Below, piece after piece: positions 1 through 9,965 of a stretch of 64,000 nucleotides of DNA. The notes below the pieces were generated by a model that had not been told where the DNA came from, made no database searches, and saw only the letters and a program-made list of their open reading frames with translations. How positions within the stretch are numbered: position 1 is the first letter of the stretch; every line of letters begins with the position of its first letter. The DNA comes from an uncultured Granulosicoccus sp. (GTDB taxonomy: Bacteria > Pseudomonadota > Gammaproteobacteria > Granulosicoccales > Granulosicoccaceae). The stretch lies in NCBI GenBank assembly GCA_947495035.1, contig CANLXI010000012.1, forward strand, positions 1-64,000, in the 5' to 3' direction. The translations under genes were made by a program, and so were the position numbers.

Positions 1-748
<748 letters not shown>

Positions 749-1207
749 ATGACAAAAGACGCCTTTCGATTCGCAACCACCTTGTCACTTGTCACCTCCT
801 TGTGGCTTGCTTCTGCCTGCTCGGCCTTGCCGGAAGATATTCGGGCATCGCTGCCGGAATCACTTCGAGGAGATACTCAGGCGCTGACGGACTACCCGAT
901 ACCGGATCTATCCGGCCGCTGGCAGGATACCGACTACCCCGAGCTGTCGATCACGATGAATCAGAGCGGCAACGAATTCACCATGATCAGGGAGGGTGAT
1001 TATCGGGGCATTCCCATCAAGGAGACCTACCAGGGCACGTTTCAGGGCCGCTCTGCAAAAATCAGCTACACGGCTTTGGACAAAGGGCAGATTCGCCCCG
1101 TTCAGGGCAAGTGCTTTGGTGTTGCCAGCAAGGATTCTGGCAGTCTCGAATTGACCTGCGAAGACTCCAGAAAGGGCATGACGCCTCTCAACCTGAAAAA
1201 ATTCTGA
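749..1207 (+). CDS. Putative small lipoprotein of unknown function
   Basis: The 152-residue product starts with a basic-hydrophobic signal segment ending in a lipobox-like LASAC, with the candidate lipidated cysteine near residue 24. The mature part is polar, contains a short SGRW-type motif common in small periplasmic beta-rich domains, and has two further cysteines (in GKCFG and LTCED) that could form a disulfide. I do not recognise a named family. The gene stands alone between the tandem array and a convergent ChaC-like gene 17 bp away. The lipoprotein call is inferred from the N-terminus only. Confidence 0.7.
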   Translation: MTKDAFRFATTLSLVTSLWLASACSALPEDIRASLPESLRGDTQALTDYPIPDLSGRWQDTDYPELSITMNQSGNEFTMIREGDYRGIPIKETYQGTFQGRSAKISYTALDKGQIRPVQGKCFGVASKDSGSLELTCEDSRKGMTPLNLKKF

Positions 1208-1224
1208 CAGGCTGCCAGCCAGGC

Positions 1225-1779
1225 TCACCCGCCGGCAGCAAGCTGCCTGACTCGATACGACAAGGCACTGACATGCGGATCCGGCATGTCCAGCGCGGCC
1301 AGCGCCTGCTCCAGCTCATACAGATACTCCCGATTGCTGCCGCTGGGACCATGGCGTTCGGCAATCAGCAAGGCCACTTCTTCCAGCGTCTCACCGGCTC
1401 GCCAGGATGGATTGGCATCATTGGCAATCCAGGTGAGCCCGGGCACCGTTTGCCCTTCTCCGACATGAAGCGGGGCATACAGGCGTTCATACCCGTCCTG
1501 CTCACGATGATCCAGATAGGCCAGAATCTCTTTTCGACCGGGATGCGGGAGCTTGTAGGCCATGCCATGACAATCACTGCCGGCAACCGGCAGCAGCGTG
1601 ACGACACGCCCCGGTCTCTCGGGTGTTCCTCGATGATCGTGCGAGGCCTGACAGAAACGCCGTTCGTACCCACTCAGTCTGGCTGCCTGGCGAGCTTCAT
1701 GGGCAAAGGCCGGCCGCCAGATCAGGGAGCCGTAGCCAAAGACCCACAGTTCGGCATCAGGATCTCTGTCACCTCTCAT
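1225..1779 (-). CDS. chaC: Gamma-glutamylcyclotransferase, ChaC family
   Basis: This 184-residue protein matches the ChaC family, which cleaves the gamma-glutamyl group of glutathione to give 5-oxoproline and Cys-Gly in the cytosol. The substrate-binding loop FGYGSL is at residues 14-19. The segment LDHREQDGY at 89-97 supplies the expected catalytic glutamate (E93). Length agrees with bacterial members. It is convergent with the small lipoprotein gene and divergent from the nucleoside-type ABC operon, so it is probably a single-gene unit. Glutathione specificity is inferred from the family. Confidence 0.9.
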   Translation of the reverse strand: MRGDRDPDAELWVFGYGSLIWRPAFAHEARQAARLSGYERRFCQASHDHRGTPERPGRVVTLLPVAGSDCHGMAYKLPHPGRKEILAYLDHREQDGYERLYAPLHVGEGQTVPGLTWIANDANPSWRAGETLEEVALLIAERHGPSGSNREYLYELEQALAALDMPDPHVSALSYRVRQLAAGG

Positions 1780-2115
1780 GCGAGCAATGCATCGTCCGGC
1801 GCCTGTGCCGGGTCGGAAACGAATGAAAACAAGGGAGCCTGCCTCCTGTCAGAGTCTGGATTGCCATACCGGTTTGCTTGAAGTCGGCACCCGTCATTGC
1901 CACCGGAACACACGATGATCACCCGAACAGGATTGCCGGCACAAGCGACGGAGCCACAATCACCTATCCGATAACAGCAGTTGACCCGGTGCCCTCTCCC
2001 TCGTAGGCTCTGTCACGGGCATCCGATTGTTACACGATTGAAAATTCATCGGACAACAGCCGAATGCTCGACAGATGCCACCCGGCCTGTTACTACCAGC
2101 TTCTGGAGCCATTGC
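1780..2115. other. Divergent intergenic region, chaC / BMP-type ABC operon
   Basis: This 336-bp stretch separates two divergently transcribed units and should hold both promoters. An open frame from an upstream TTG at 1981 runs into the ABC binding-protein gene, but the first good start with a signal peptide is at 2116. No strong sigma-70 match, riboswitch-like structure or RNA gene was evident. Confidence 0.5.
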
Positions 2116-3108
2116 ATGTCCATGAAATCCAAACTGAGCACCTGGTTGCTTGCCAGTGCCCTGGCTGTCAGCTCGACACCCTTGCTGGCTGACACCATCA
2201 AGGTTGCCGGCATCTATACCCAGCCAATCCAGCAGAAATGGGACGCGCGGCTTCATCAGGCCTTGCAGGCGCTGGAAGATGCTGGCGAAATCGAGTACGA
2301 CTATTCGGAGAAAGTTGCCAACACGGATTACGTCCGTGTATTGCGCGAATACAGTGAAAGCGGTGTCGACCTGATCGTCGGAGAGGCCTTCGGCATCAGC
2401 CGTGAAGCACGCAAGGTAGCGGACGACTACCCTGACACGGCCTATCTGATGGGCGACCCCTTTGAACCGCACGGCAGCAATTTTTCCGTTTTCGACAACT
2501 ATATCCACGAACCCTGCTACCTGATGGGCATGATTGCCGGCAGCATGACCGAGAGCAACCGCATCGGCATGGTCGGCGGCTATCCGATAGGCGAAGTGAA
2601 CCGTCTGTTTCATGCCTTCATGGCAGGTGCCAAGTCTGTCAATCCGGAAGTCGAGTTCAAGGTGACTTTCATCGGTAGCTGGTACGACCCACCGAAGGCG
2701 AAAGAGGCTGCTTTTGCACAGATCGAAGCAGGCGCCGACATCATGTACGCAGAACGTGCAGGCGTCGTCGATGCGGCACGCGAGAAAGGCATTCTGGCCT
2801 TTGGCAATGTCAACGACATGAACAAGGAAGAGAACGGCACGGACGTCGTGGTCACCTCGGCGCTCTGGCACATGGAAAACGCGATCTCCCACGCGGTGGA
2901 ACGTGTCAAGGCCGGTTCATTCTCGGCCGAAAATTACAAGGAGTGGACCATGATGGCGAAAGGGGGAGCATCCCTGGCGCCCTACCATGAGTTCGAAGAT
3001 CGCATTGATCCCGACATCAAGAGCAGAGTCGAGCAGACCAGCGCCGAGATACTGGCAGGAGATCTGACAATCGACATCAATGACGAGGAGCCCAAGTCCA
3101 CCTACTAG
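2116..3108 (+). CDS. BMP-family ABC transporter substrate-binding protein
   Basis: The 330-residue product has a standard signal peptide ending ...TPLLA before residue 26, then a Med/BmpA-type (basic membrane protein) periplasmic binding fold. Family features include the KVAGIY strand, the ADDYPDT region, and repeated IGMVGG and IEAGAD segments. BMP proteins deliver nucleosides or related purines to ABC permeases. The cleavage site has no cysteine, so it is a soluble periplasmic protein rather than the lipoprotein found in many bacteria. ATG 2116 is chosen over the far-upstream TTG 1981 because it begins the signal peptide. It overlaps the ATPase gene by 29 bp and heads a four-gene transport operon. 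Confidence 0.92.
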   Translation: MSMKSKLSTWLLASALAVSSTPLLADTIKVAGIYTQPIQQKWDARLHQALQALEDAGEIEYDYSEKVANTDYVRVLREYSESGVDLIVGEAFGISREARKVADDYPDTAYLMGDPFEPHGSNFSVFDNYIHEPCYLMGMIAGSMTESNRIGMVGGYPIGEVNRLFHAFMAGAKSVNPEVEFKVTFIGSWYDPPKAKEAAFAQIEAGADIMYAERAGVVDAAREKGILAFGNVNDMNKEENGTDVVVTSALWHMENAISHAVERVKAGSFSAENYKEWTMMAKGGASLAPYHEFEDRIDPDIKSRVEQTSAEILAGDLTIDINDEEPKSTY

Positions 3109-4750
3109 GACGCAAGCGACAGACAGCTCCGTGGAAAGCACACAGTCTCCGCAAACTGACGGACAGTCGACGATGGAACCGCCCGCTGCAAGGCCGACAA
3201 TGGCCACTACAGACCGGGGCGGTGCCAACGCCGCCATCCTGTCCATCAGGGGCATCACCAAGCACTTCGGCTCACTGGCGGCAAATCAGGACATCAGCCT
3301 GTCCTTGCACACCGGTGAGATCGTTGCACTACTCGGTGAGAACGGTGCCGGCAAGACCACACTGATGAATATCCTGTTCGGCCACTACCGGGCAGACAGC
3401 GGCAGCATCGAGGCATTCGGGGAACCGCTGGAGCAGCACTCTCCGGAGGATGCGCTGCAACGAGGCATCGGCATGGTTCACCAGCACTTCACGCTGGCCG
3501 ACAACCTGACTGTTCTCGACAACATCATGCTGGGAACGGAGTCGCTGTGGCAGCCCTTCAGCCGGCGTCACGCCGCTCGCAACCGTCTGCATCAGATCAT
3601 GGTCGATGCTGGACTGACGGTGAACATCGACAGCCCGGTCAGAGACCTGAGTGTGGGAGAACGTCAACGGGTGGAGATACTCAAGGCCTTGTACCGCAAT
3701 GTCCGAATCCTGATTCTGGACGAGCCCACGGCCGTGCTGACACCTCAGGAAGTCGATGATCTGTTCGTGTTGTTGCGCAGCATGGCGTCCCGTGGCCTTG
3801 CGATCATCATCATTTCACACAAGCTGCATGAAGTTCTGGCCATCAGTGATCGAGTCGTCGTGCTGCGTGGCGGCGAGGTGGTCGGCACCGCGGACACGGC
3901 CACCGTCAACCGCAACCAACTGGCGGAGATGATAGTCGGTCGGGCTGTCGAACGCCCCAGCGTGGAAGCCAGGGCTGCTGGTGAAGAATTACTGGCCCTG
4001 AAGGCCGTAACCGTCAGGGACCGAACGACCCGAAGAAACAGTCTGAGCAACATCGATCTGCAGGTGAGGGCTCATGAAATCGTCGGAGTTGCCGGTGTAT
4101 CCGGCAATGGGCAGGCAACACTGGCCAGTGTCCTGTCAGGCCTCTGCCCACCTGACGAAGGTGATTTCGTGCTGCTGGGCGACGTCCTGAATCGCCCGTC
4201 ACCGCGCATGCTGACCAGCAAGGGCCTGGCCCGCATACCCGAAGACAGACATTCCCAGGGGGTCATCAGCGAGATGAGCCTGTGGGAGAATCTGCTGCTG
4301 GACGAACTCGGCCAGCAACCGGTCTGGCGCATGGGTCTGCTGCTGGACAGAAGCACAGCTCGCCAACAGGCCTGCCAGCTGATCGATGAGTACGATGTGC
4401 GCTGTCACAATGAGGAGCAACCCGTCGGACTGCTGTCCGGTGGCAACATGCAGAAACTGATTCTGGCGCGCAATCTGGCTCGCGATCCCGATGTCATTCT
4501 GGCCAATCAACCTACCCGCGGCCTTGATGAAGGCGCCATTTCCGCCGTTCATTCCCTGCTCATTGATGCCCGGAATCGGGGAGCAGGCATACTGCTGATC
4601 ACCGAGGACCTGGACGAACTGCTACGGCTCTCCGACAGAGTCGTTGTCATGCACGACGGACACATGAGCGAGTCGTTACCGGGTAGCGGGCTCACACCCC
4701 GCGAATTGGGCCTGCGCATGTCGGGCGCCTTTGACAACAATCCCACATGA
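3080..4750 (+). CDS. ABC transporter ATP-binding protein with two nucleotide-binding domains (nucleoside type)
   Basis: The product (up to 556 residues) is a tandem ABC ATPase of the sugar/nucleoside subclass. The first domain has a canonical Walker A (GENGAGKTT), signature LSVGERQ and Walker B LILDEPTAVL. The second has a degenerate Walker A (GVSGNGQAT) and signature LSGGNMQK. One catalytically weak site is normal in this subclass. ATG 3080 lies inside the preceding gene. Met codons at 3173 and 3200 are alternatives, and the first 40 or so residues are low-complexity Thr/Ser/Pro/Gln, so the true start may be one of these. It energises the two permeases downstream. Confidence 0.93.
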   Translation: MTRSPSPPTRTQATDSSVESTQSPQTDGQSTMEPPAARPTMATTDRGGANAAILSIRGITKHFGSLAANQDISLSLHTGEIVALLGENGAGKTTLMNILFGHYRADSGSIEAFGEPLEQHSPEDALQRGIGMVHQHFTLADNLTVLDNIMLGTESLWQPFSRRHAARNRLHQIMVDAGLTVNIDSPVRDLSVGERQRVEILKALYRNVRILILDEPTAVLTPQEVDDLFVLLRSMASRGLAIIIISHKLHEVLAISDRVVVLRGGEVVGTADTATVNRNQLAEMIVGRAVERPSVEARAAGEELLALKAVTVRDRTTRRNSLSNIDLQVRAHEIVGVAGVSGNGQATLASVLSGLCPPDEGDFVLLGDVLNRPSPRMLTSKGLARIPEDRHSQGVISEMSLWENLLLDELGQQPVWRMGLLLDRSTARQQACQLIDEYDVRCHNEEQPVGLLSGGNMQKLILARNLARDPDVILANQPTRGLDEGAISAVHSLLIDARNRGAGILLITEDLDELLRLSDRVVVMHDGHMSESLPGSGLTPRELGLRMSGAFDNNPT

Positions 4751-4766
4751 CAGTAAACAGCAACTG

Positions 4767-5813
4767 ATGCGCCTGGAACTTCGCGAGTCCGTACCGTGGT
4801 GGTTGTCGCTCTCCGCCCCTATCATGGCCATAGCCCTTTCCTTGCTGATGGCCTCCCTGCTCATCGTCTGGGCGGGTGAGTCGATCCTGGCGGCCTTTCA
4901 CATGATGGCAGTTGGTGCCTTCGGCTCCACCTTCGCGTTGACGGAAACGCTTTCCAGAGCCATCCCCCTGACCTTCACCGGGCTGGCAGCGGCAATTGCC
5001 TTCCGGGCGCGTTTCTACAATATCGGTGCGGAAGGACAGCTGTATTGTGGCGCACTGGCAGCCACGCTGGTGGGCACCGGTCTGCTGGAGCTGAACAGCT
5101 TCTGGATGATTCCGCTGTTGTTTCTCGTCGGAGCCCTGGCCGGTGGCCTTGCCCTGCTGCTGCCGTGGTATCTGAAGACTCGTTTGAGCGTGGACGAAGT
5201 GGTCACGACTCTCTTGCTGAACTTCGTGATCCTGCTACTGGTGAGCTATACCCTGGAAGGTCCTCTGCGCGACCCCATGTCCATGGGCTGGCCGCAGGCG
5301 GCTCCCATCATCGATTCCGGCGTACTACCCGCGCTGGTGCCGCGTACCCGTCTGCATGCCGGTCTGTACGTGGCATTGGCAGCCGCCATGGTGCTCTGGC
5401 TGCTGCTGCGATTCAGTGTCTTCGGTTTCAGCGTCAAGGCATTGGGACTCAACAGCAGCGCCGCTCGGCATGCCGGTATTCCAGCCGCTCGAACACTGTT
5501 CTGGGTAGCGATGCTCAGCGGGGCACTGGCAGGCGCTGCCGGCGTCAGTGAAGTTGCGGGGCTGAAGGGCTACCTGACCCTGGATCTGTCACCGGGGTTC
5601 GGCTATACCGGCATTGCCGTGGCCATGCTTGCCAATCTGCACCCCCTGGGTGTGGTTCTGTCAGCGACCTTCCTGGCCGGTATTTCGGTGGGTGCCGATT
5701 CCATGGGACGTGCACTGGGTGTCCCCAGCTATATCGCTGACATCATGGTCGCCTGCGCAGTTCTGAGCGTGCTGATCGGCCTGATGTTGTCCCGCTACCG
5801 GATTCGCCGCTGA
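4767..5813 (+). CDS. ABC transporter permease 1 (nucleoside type)
   Basis: This hydrophobic protein of about 348 residues belongs to the branched-chain/ribose permease superfamily found with BMP binding proteins. It has 8-9 predicted membrane segments and the motif FYNIGAEGQL, typical of the first nucleoside permease. ATG 4767, 17 bp after the ATPase stop, is preferred to an upstream in-frame TTG at 4731 that would overlap the ATPase. Its stop overlaps the next gene in a TGATG arrangement, implying coupled translation. It is expected to form a heterodimeric inner-membrane channel with the following product. Confidence 0.92.
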   Translation: MRLELRESVPWWLSLSAPIMAIALSLLMASLLIVWAGESILAAFHMMAVGAFGSTFALTETLSRAIPLTFTGLAAAIAFRARFYNIGAEGQLYCGALAATLVGTGLLELNSFWMIPLLFLVGALAGGLALLLPWYLKTRLSVDEVVTTLLLNFVILLLVSYTLEGPLRDPMSMGWPQAAPIIDSGVLPALVPRTRLHAGLYVALAAAMVLWLLLRFSVFGFSVKALGLNSSAARHAGIPAARTLFWVAMLSGALAGAAGVSEVAGLKGYLTLDLSPGFGYTGIAVAMLANLHPLGVVLSATFLAGISVGADSMGRALGVPSYIADIMVACAVLSVLIGLMLSRYRIRR

Positions 5814-6757
5814 TGGACATTCTGGACATACTGCTCGGTGCCAGCTTCTGGGCCGCCACCATCCGCATCGCCTGTCCGCTGATCTTTGCCACCCTCGGCG
5901 AACTGATCTGCGAACGTGCCGGCGTGCTGAACCTGGGAATCGAAGGCATCATGACGGCCGGCGCCATGTCCGGCTGGTTATGGGTCTACAACGGCGGGGA
6001 TCTTGTCAGCGCCGTGTTCTTCGCCGCTGCGGTCGGAGCCATGCTGGGCCTGTTGCACGCCAGCTTCACGGTCTCGCTTGGCCTTTCCCAGCATGTGACC
6101 GGAATCGGAATCACCCTGCTGGCATCCTCCCTGAGCTATTTCATCATCAAGATGCTGCTGCCGGAAAGCACATCCCCACCGAAAGTCACTCCCTTTCAGA
6201 ACATGGACATTCCGGCCCTCTCATCCCTGCCGTTTCTGGGGGAGGCTCTGTTCTCGCACACGCCCTTGACCTATGCCGCATTTATCATCGTGCCTCTAGC
6301 CATGTACGTGCTGTATCGCACACCCTGGGGCCTTGCAGTGCGTATAGCCGGCGAGAATCCGGTGGCTCTGGAAGCCCAGGGAATCGATGTGATCAGAGTT
6401 CGTACACTGGCGGTCATGCTGGGCAGCGCCCTGATGGCCGTCGGTGGCGCGTCACTGACCATCAGTGCGTTCGATGCCTTCTATTTCGGCATGATCAATG
6501 GCCGTGGCTGGATCTGCGTGGCGCTGGTCATCTTTGCTTCCTGGCGACCCGGCAAGGCCCTGCTGGGAGCTCTGCTGTTCGCTGGACTGGATGCCTTTCA
6601 GGTCAGGATGCAGCAACAGGCAGGTGCATACATTCCCTACCAGTTCTTCCTGATGCTGCCCTATGTGTTAAGTATTGTAGCCATGATCATCGTGGCACGC
6701 CGGGCCGAGTATCCCAAGGCCCTGTTGAAGCCCTATCGTCGCGGCGAACGATTATAG
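5813..6757 (+). CDS. ABC transporter permease 2 (nucleoside type)
   Basis: The 314-residue product is the second permease of the BMP-type importer. It has the characteristic GVLNLGIEG motif near residues 40-50 and about eight hydrophobic segments. It starts within the stop codon of permease 1 (TGATG). Together with the preceding three genes it completes a full importer: binding protein, double ATPase and two permeases. Substrate is probably a nucleoside or purine by family, but the sequence alone cannot settle this. Confidence 0.92.
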   Translation: MDILDILLGASFWAATIRIACPLIFATLGELICERAGVLNLGIEGIMTAGAMSGWLWVYNGGDLVSAVFFAAAVGAMLGLLHASFTVSLGLSQHVTGIGITLLASSLSYFIIKMLLPESTSPPKVTPFQNMDIPALSSLPFLGEALFSHTPLTYAAFIIVPLAMYVLYRTPWGLAVRIAGENPVALEAQGIDVIRVRTLAVMLGSALMAVGGASLTISAFDAFYFGMINGRGWICVALVIFASWRPGKALLGALLFAGLDAFQVRMQQQAGAYIPYQFFLMLPYVLSIVAMIIVARRAEYPKALLKPYRRGERL

Positions 6758-6794
6758 TCTGGCATCTCCTTGACAGACGCTTCCACAAGATTCC

Positions 6795-7229
6795 ATGATC
6801 CAGGCCATCAGAGACTCCTCACCCGGTGTGCTGCTAACCCGCCTGCTGATTTCAGCGGCCGTCGTCCTTGCAAGCTACAACCCCAGCGGGACCTCTGTGT
6901 TCCACTGGGTCAGCAACAATGAAAACCCAACCGATGCCTGGGTCATGCTCGGCGCCATTGTCGTCATACTCATCAATCTGGCCCTGCTGATCGCCGCCTG
7001 GAAGGCTCTGGGCAAGCTGGGCACCTTCATCGTTCTGGTGCTCTTTGCAGCTCTGGTCTATCTGTCGCTGCAGGAAGGCTGGGTATCCTCCGGCAATCGA
7101 CAGTCCCTCGAATGGCTGGCACTCATTCTGTACAGCGCATTTCTGGGCATCGGCTTGTCGGGAGCCATCATCTGGCGACGTGCCACCGGCCAGATAGTGA
7201 CCGATGAAGCCGGAGACATCGATAGCTGA
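6795..7229 (+). CDS. Small integral membrane protein (DUF6524-like)
   Basis: This 144-residue protein has four hydrophobic segments with short loops and an acidic C-terminal tail. It resembles the DUF6524 group of small membrane proteins as I remember them; that assignment is tentative. It begins 37 bp after the permease gene on the same strand and could be the last gene of the transporter operon. No function is known. It ends 11 bp from the end of a convergent membrane-protein gene. Confidence 0.75.
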   Translation: MIQAIRDSSPGVLLTRLLISAAVVLASYNPSGTSVFHWVSNNENPTDAWVMLGAIVVILINLALLIAAWKALGKLGTFIVLVLFAALVYLSLQEGWVSSGNRQSLEWLALILYSAFLGIGLSGAIIWRRATGQIVTDEAGDIDS

Positions 7230-7240
7230 TGTATTCCAGC

Positions 7241-7645
7241 CTATTCCGATCGTCGCTGTCGGCGCGACGTACTCGGCCGAGTGGCTTCCCGATACAGGCG
7301 ATAGAGTTGCTGCGCGGCGTACAGGGTCAGAATGACGGAGAACATCAGGACCGGATAAGCCAGCAGGGACAGGATGTTTTCCAGACTGTTGGCTACACGG
7401 TGCAATCCGAGATTCTGCGCCACTTCCTCGCCATGAGACGTGTACAACATGGCCCACAGACAGCCGCTGGTACCGATCAACCCGATGATGAACAGACTGG
7501 TGTGAAAAACGAATCGGGATCGCGCCGAAGACCCCTTGACCGAACGCTCTCCGGACCGACGTGACAGAAGCGGTTCGAATTCCTCAGCCTGTCTCGACAC
7601 CGGCTTGTCATTCGTTCTGGCCAGTTGCTTGCGCGGGTCCATCAT
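7241..7645 (-). CDS. Hypothetical membrane protein, two membrane segments
   Basis: The 134-residue product has a polar N-terminal 45 residues, two hydrophobic segments (about 47-66 and 88-110), and a very basic Arg/Ser-rich C-terminus. By the positive-inside rule both ends should be cytoplasmic. I do not recognise a family. A second Met directly after the first leaves the exact start open by one codon. It faces the preceding gene tail to tail. Confidence 0.6.
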   Translation of the reverse strand: MMDPRKQLARTNDKPVSRQAEEFEPLLSRRSGERSVKGSSARSRFVFHTSLFIIGLIGTSGCLWAMLYTSHGEEVAQNLGLHRVANSLENILSLLAYPVLMFSVILTLYAAQQLYRLYREATRPSTSRRQRRSE

Positions 7646-8013
7646 TCAAAGAGCCTCGTCCGTTCCGGTATTTCGTCAGTAATCCTGGCAAGTTATTGGC
7701 CGATACCCTGCAATGACCCCACATTCTGAACATACCGGACCATCGGAGGTCTCAACGGCCAGATAGCGTAGCGCTCTCGGATCAGCCACAACAATACAGC
7801 CAACCTATCACACGCCTGATGGCGAATTTGCGGACAGTGGACGTTCATCGGAACTCACAGGTAACGAATTGAAAAAATTGTGAATTGGTTCTCTCTAGTC
7901 GTGCCAATTGGTTAATCTGGCGTTAAGGCTCATGACGTATTCTGCGGCGTTTGGCCCACGCAGGATTTACGACCCCATCATTCCCGCTTCCCTGACGCAT
8001 CTCGGAGATCCGC
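7646..8013. other. Divergent intergenic region, AT-rich
   Basis: This 368-bp region separates the two-segment membrane protein from the LpoB-like gene. Its right half (about 7860-7925) is AT-rich with repeated AATTG elements and is the likely promoter zone of the LpoB-like gene. I found no clean -35/-10 pair and no RNA gene. Confidence 0.5.
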
Positions 8014-8712
8014 ATGCATCACATTTCCAATAACGCTGAACCGTCTGCCGCCGTGTCAGACGCCCCCTCCTCCAGCAAGCAGCAGCTTCCCCGACGCTCG
8101 CGGCGCGCACCTATCCGCGGTGGCCTCGTGTCAGTCATGATGCTGGCGGGCATATTGAGCGGTTGCGTGGCGACGACGCGATCACTGGACCCGCAAACCG
8201 AGAAGCACTATGACGCCAGTTACGATTTCTCCGACAAGAAGCAGATCGTTGATACATTGACCGGCAGCCTGCTCGCATCGCCTGCCATAGTGACCGAGTC
8301 CGCCAAGCCCATCATCGTGATCTATGGCGTCGACAATGAGACCTCGGAACACATCAGCACCAGCGGCATAACCGATGACATTCGTCTGGCGCTGATCAAA
8401 TCGGGTGAGTATCGCTTCATCAACCGCAAGCAACGCGGCAATCTGCTGGACGAAGCCAACTATCAATATGCCGGCTTCGTGCCTCCTGAACAACGTGTTG
8501 CCGAAGGTCGGCAACTGGGTGCGGACTACATACTGTCAGGCACCTTGCGTTCCATCGAGAAGAAGCAGGCCAGACAATGGCGCCTGAACAAGCGGGAACT
8601 CATCTACTACTCGATGAACCTGGAACTGACCGATCTGGAGACCGGCGAGATTGCCTGGGCAGACAATGTGGAAATTGCCCGCGAGTCTTCTCGTCCCGTT
8701 ATCGGCTGGTAG
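8014..8712 (+). CDS. lpoB: Penicillin-binding protein activator LpoB-like lipoprotein
   Basis: The 232-residue product has a basic segment (RRSRR near 27-31), a hydrophobic stretch and a lipobox LSGC with lipidated Cys51. The rest matches the LpoB/CsgG-related fold: a VYGVxNxT-like strand, IRLALIKSGEYRFINR and the LGADYILSGTLRS strand. In enterobacteria LpoB is an outer-membrane lipoprotein that stimulates the peptidoglycan synthase PBP1b. The signal peptide is unusually far in, so Met42 or Met43 could be the true start, although ATG 8014 has a plausible GGAG upstream. A second lipoprotein gene follows on the same strand, suggesting an operon. Confidence 0.85.
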   Translation: MHHISNNAEPSAAVSDAPSSSKQQLPRRSRRAPIRGGLVSVMMLAGILSGCVATTRSLDPQTEKHYDASYDFSDKKQIVDTLTGSLLASPAIVTESAKPIIVIYGVDNETSEHISTSGITDDIRLALIKSGEYRFINRKQRGNLLDEANYQYAGFVPPEQRVAEGRQLGADYILSGTLRSIEKKQARQWRLNKRELIYYSMNLELTDLETGEIAWADNVEIARESSRPVIGW

Positions 8713-8792
8713 CCGGTTGTCGCCGCTGATGCACCTGCCCATTGCGCGTGCCGGGGATTGCTGAGTTGCCTGGTTACCGATTATCGACGCTG

Positions 8793-9932
8793 ATGATGCG
8801 TACGGCACTCTTGTGTCTGATGGTGCTGTTGCAGGCTTGTGCAACCTCCGGCGCGCTGAACGTGGCAAGGGATCAGTTCCGTCATGGCAGCGCCCGGGAA
8901 GCTCTGCAGACCCTGTCCGAAGCGGATGTGTCACGTCGGGACAGGTTGCTTCTGTACCTGGACAGAGGCCTGGTTGCACAGGCTGCAGGTGAGTTCGAGA
9001 CCAGCATCGCGGCCTTCGACAGCGCATTGCGCCTGGTGGATGAACTCGACTATGTCAGTTTGCGAGACCAGTCATCGGCGCTGTTGACCAGTGACTGGGC
9101 AACCCGCTACAGCGGCGAGTACAGCGAACGCCTCTGGATTCACACGTTCCAGATGCTCAACTTCCTGCTGATCGACGAACCGCAGGGAGCCGCCGTCGAG
9201 GCTCGTCGTGCGGCGGCGGTTTACGAAGAGCACGGTGAGGTTCTCAAGCAGGATGTCTTCACTCGCGCACTCATGGCACTCAGTTTTGCCGCAGCGGGAC
9301 AGAATGACAGTGCCGGTGTCGAGTATCGCCGCCTGGAAGAAGATTTCGGCACGTCATTGCAGCAACCCCTGGCGCGAGATCAGAGCGAACTGGTGTTGTT
9401 CGTGGCCTCAGGATTCATCGAGCCAAAACTCCCCGGCGACCTGTTCATCGACATCAATGCCCGCATCTCCTTTCCGTACTATCCCGAGTCCTACAGCTCA
9501 CCCCCGGTGATCCGGATCCTCGATGAAAGTGAGTCCCTGCCGATCATCCGCAGCGATACGCAGCTGTTACGCATATCCAGCGATTCCCTCGCCGAACGTG
9601 GCAAGCGGATCGCCGCCAGACAGGCGCTGCGAATTGCCGCAAAATACAGCGTGTCCGATGCCATTGCAGAACAGGATGCGTTGGCAGGCAACATAGCCAG
9701 GCTGATTTTTCTGGCTATCGAACAGGCAGATACCCGCAGCTGGGAAACCCTGCCAGCCTGGTTGACCCTGGTAAGGACGCAACTGCCGCCCGGCTCGCAT
9801 ACGTTGCAGCTGCAGGTCAGCGGCGACGAGCTGACGCCGGGGCGCGTCACTCAACGTCGCACACTGGAATTGGAGCTGTCCCCCGGGGAACGCCATTTCA
9901 AACTGATCAGGCTGGGGATCAACGTCGATTGA
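8793..9932 (+). CDS. TPR-like lipoprotein (COG3014-type)
   Basis: From ATG 8793 this is a 379-residue protein with a short signal segment and lipobox LLQAC at about residues 12-16. Helical repeat segments follow (for example FRHGSAREAL and FETSIAAFDSAL) that look like tetratricopeptide units. The C-terminal half is beta-rich. The general plan fits the COG3014 lipoproteins that I associate with LpoB-like genes; that link is from memory. An upstream TTG at 8742 is rejected because it lies before the signal peptide. A role as a periplasmic partner in cell-wall assembly is inference from position only. Confidence 0.78.
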   Translation: MMRTALLCLMVLLQACATSGALNVARDQFRHGSAREALQTLSEADVSRRDRLLLYLDRGLVAQAAGEFETSIAAFDSALRLVDELDYVSLRDQSSALLTSDWATRYSGEYSERLWIHTFQMLNFLLIDEPQGAAVEARRAAAVYEEHGEVLKQDVFTRALMALSFAAAGQNDSAGVEYRRLEEDFGTSLQQPLARDQSELVLFVASGFIEPKLPGDLFIDINARISFPYYPESYSSPPVIRILDESESLPIIRSDTQLLRISSDSLAERGKRIAARQALRIAAKYSVSDAIAEQDALAGNIARLIFLAIEQADTRSWETLPAWLTLVRTQLPPGSHTLQLQVSGDELTPGRVTQRRTLELELSPGERHFKLIRLGINVD

Positions 9933-9965
9933 AGGCACGCTGGCCTCCGAACTCGAACGCTACCG

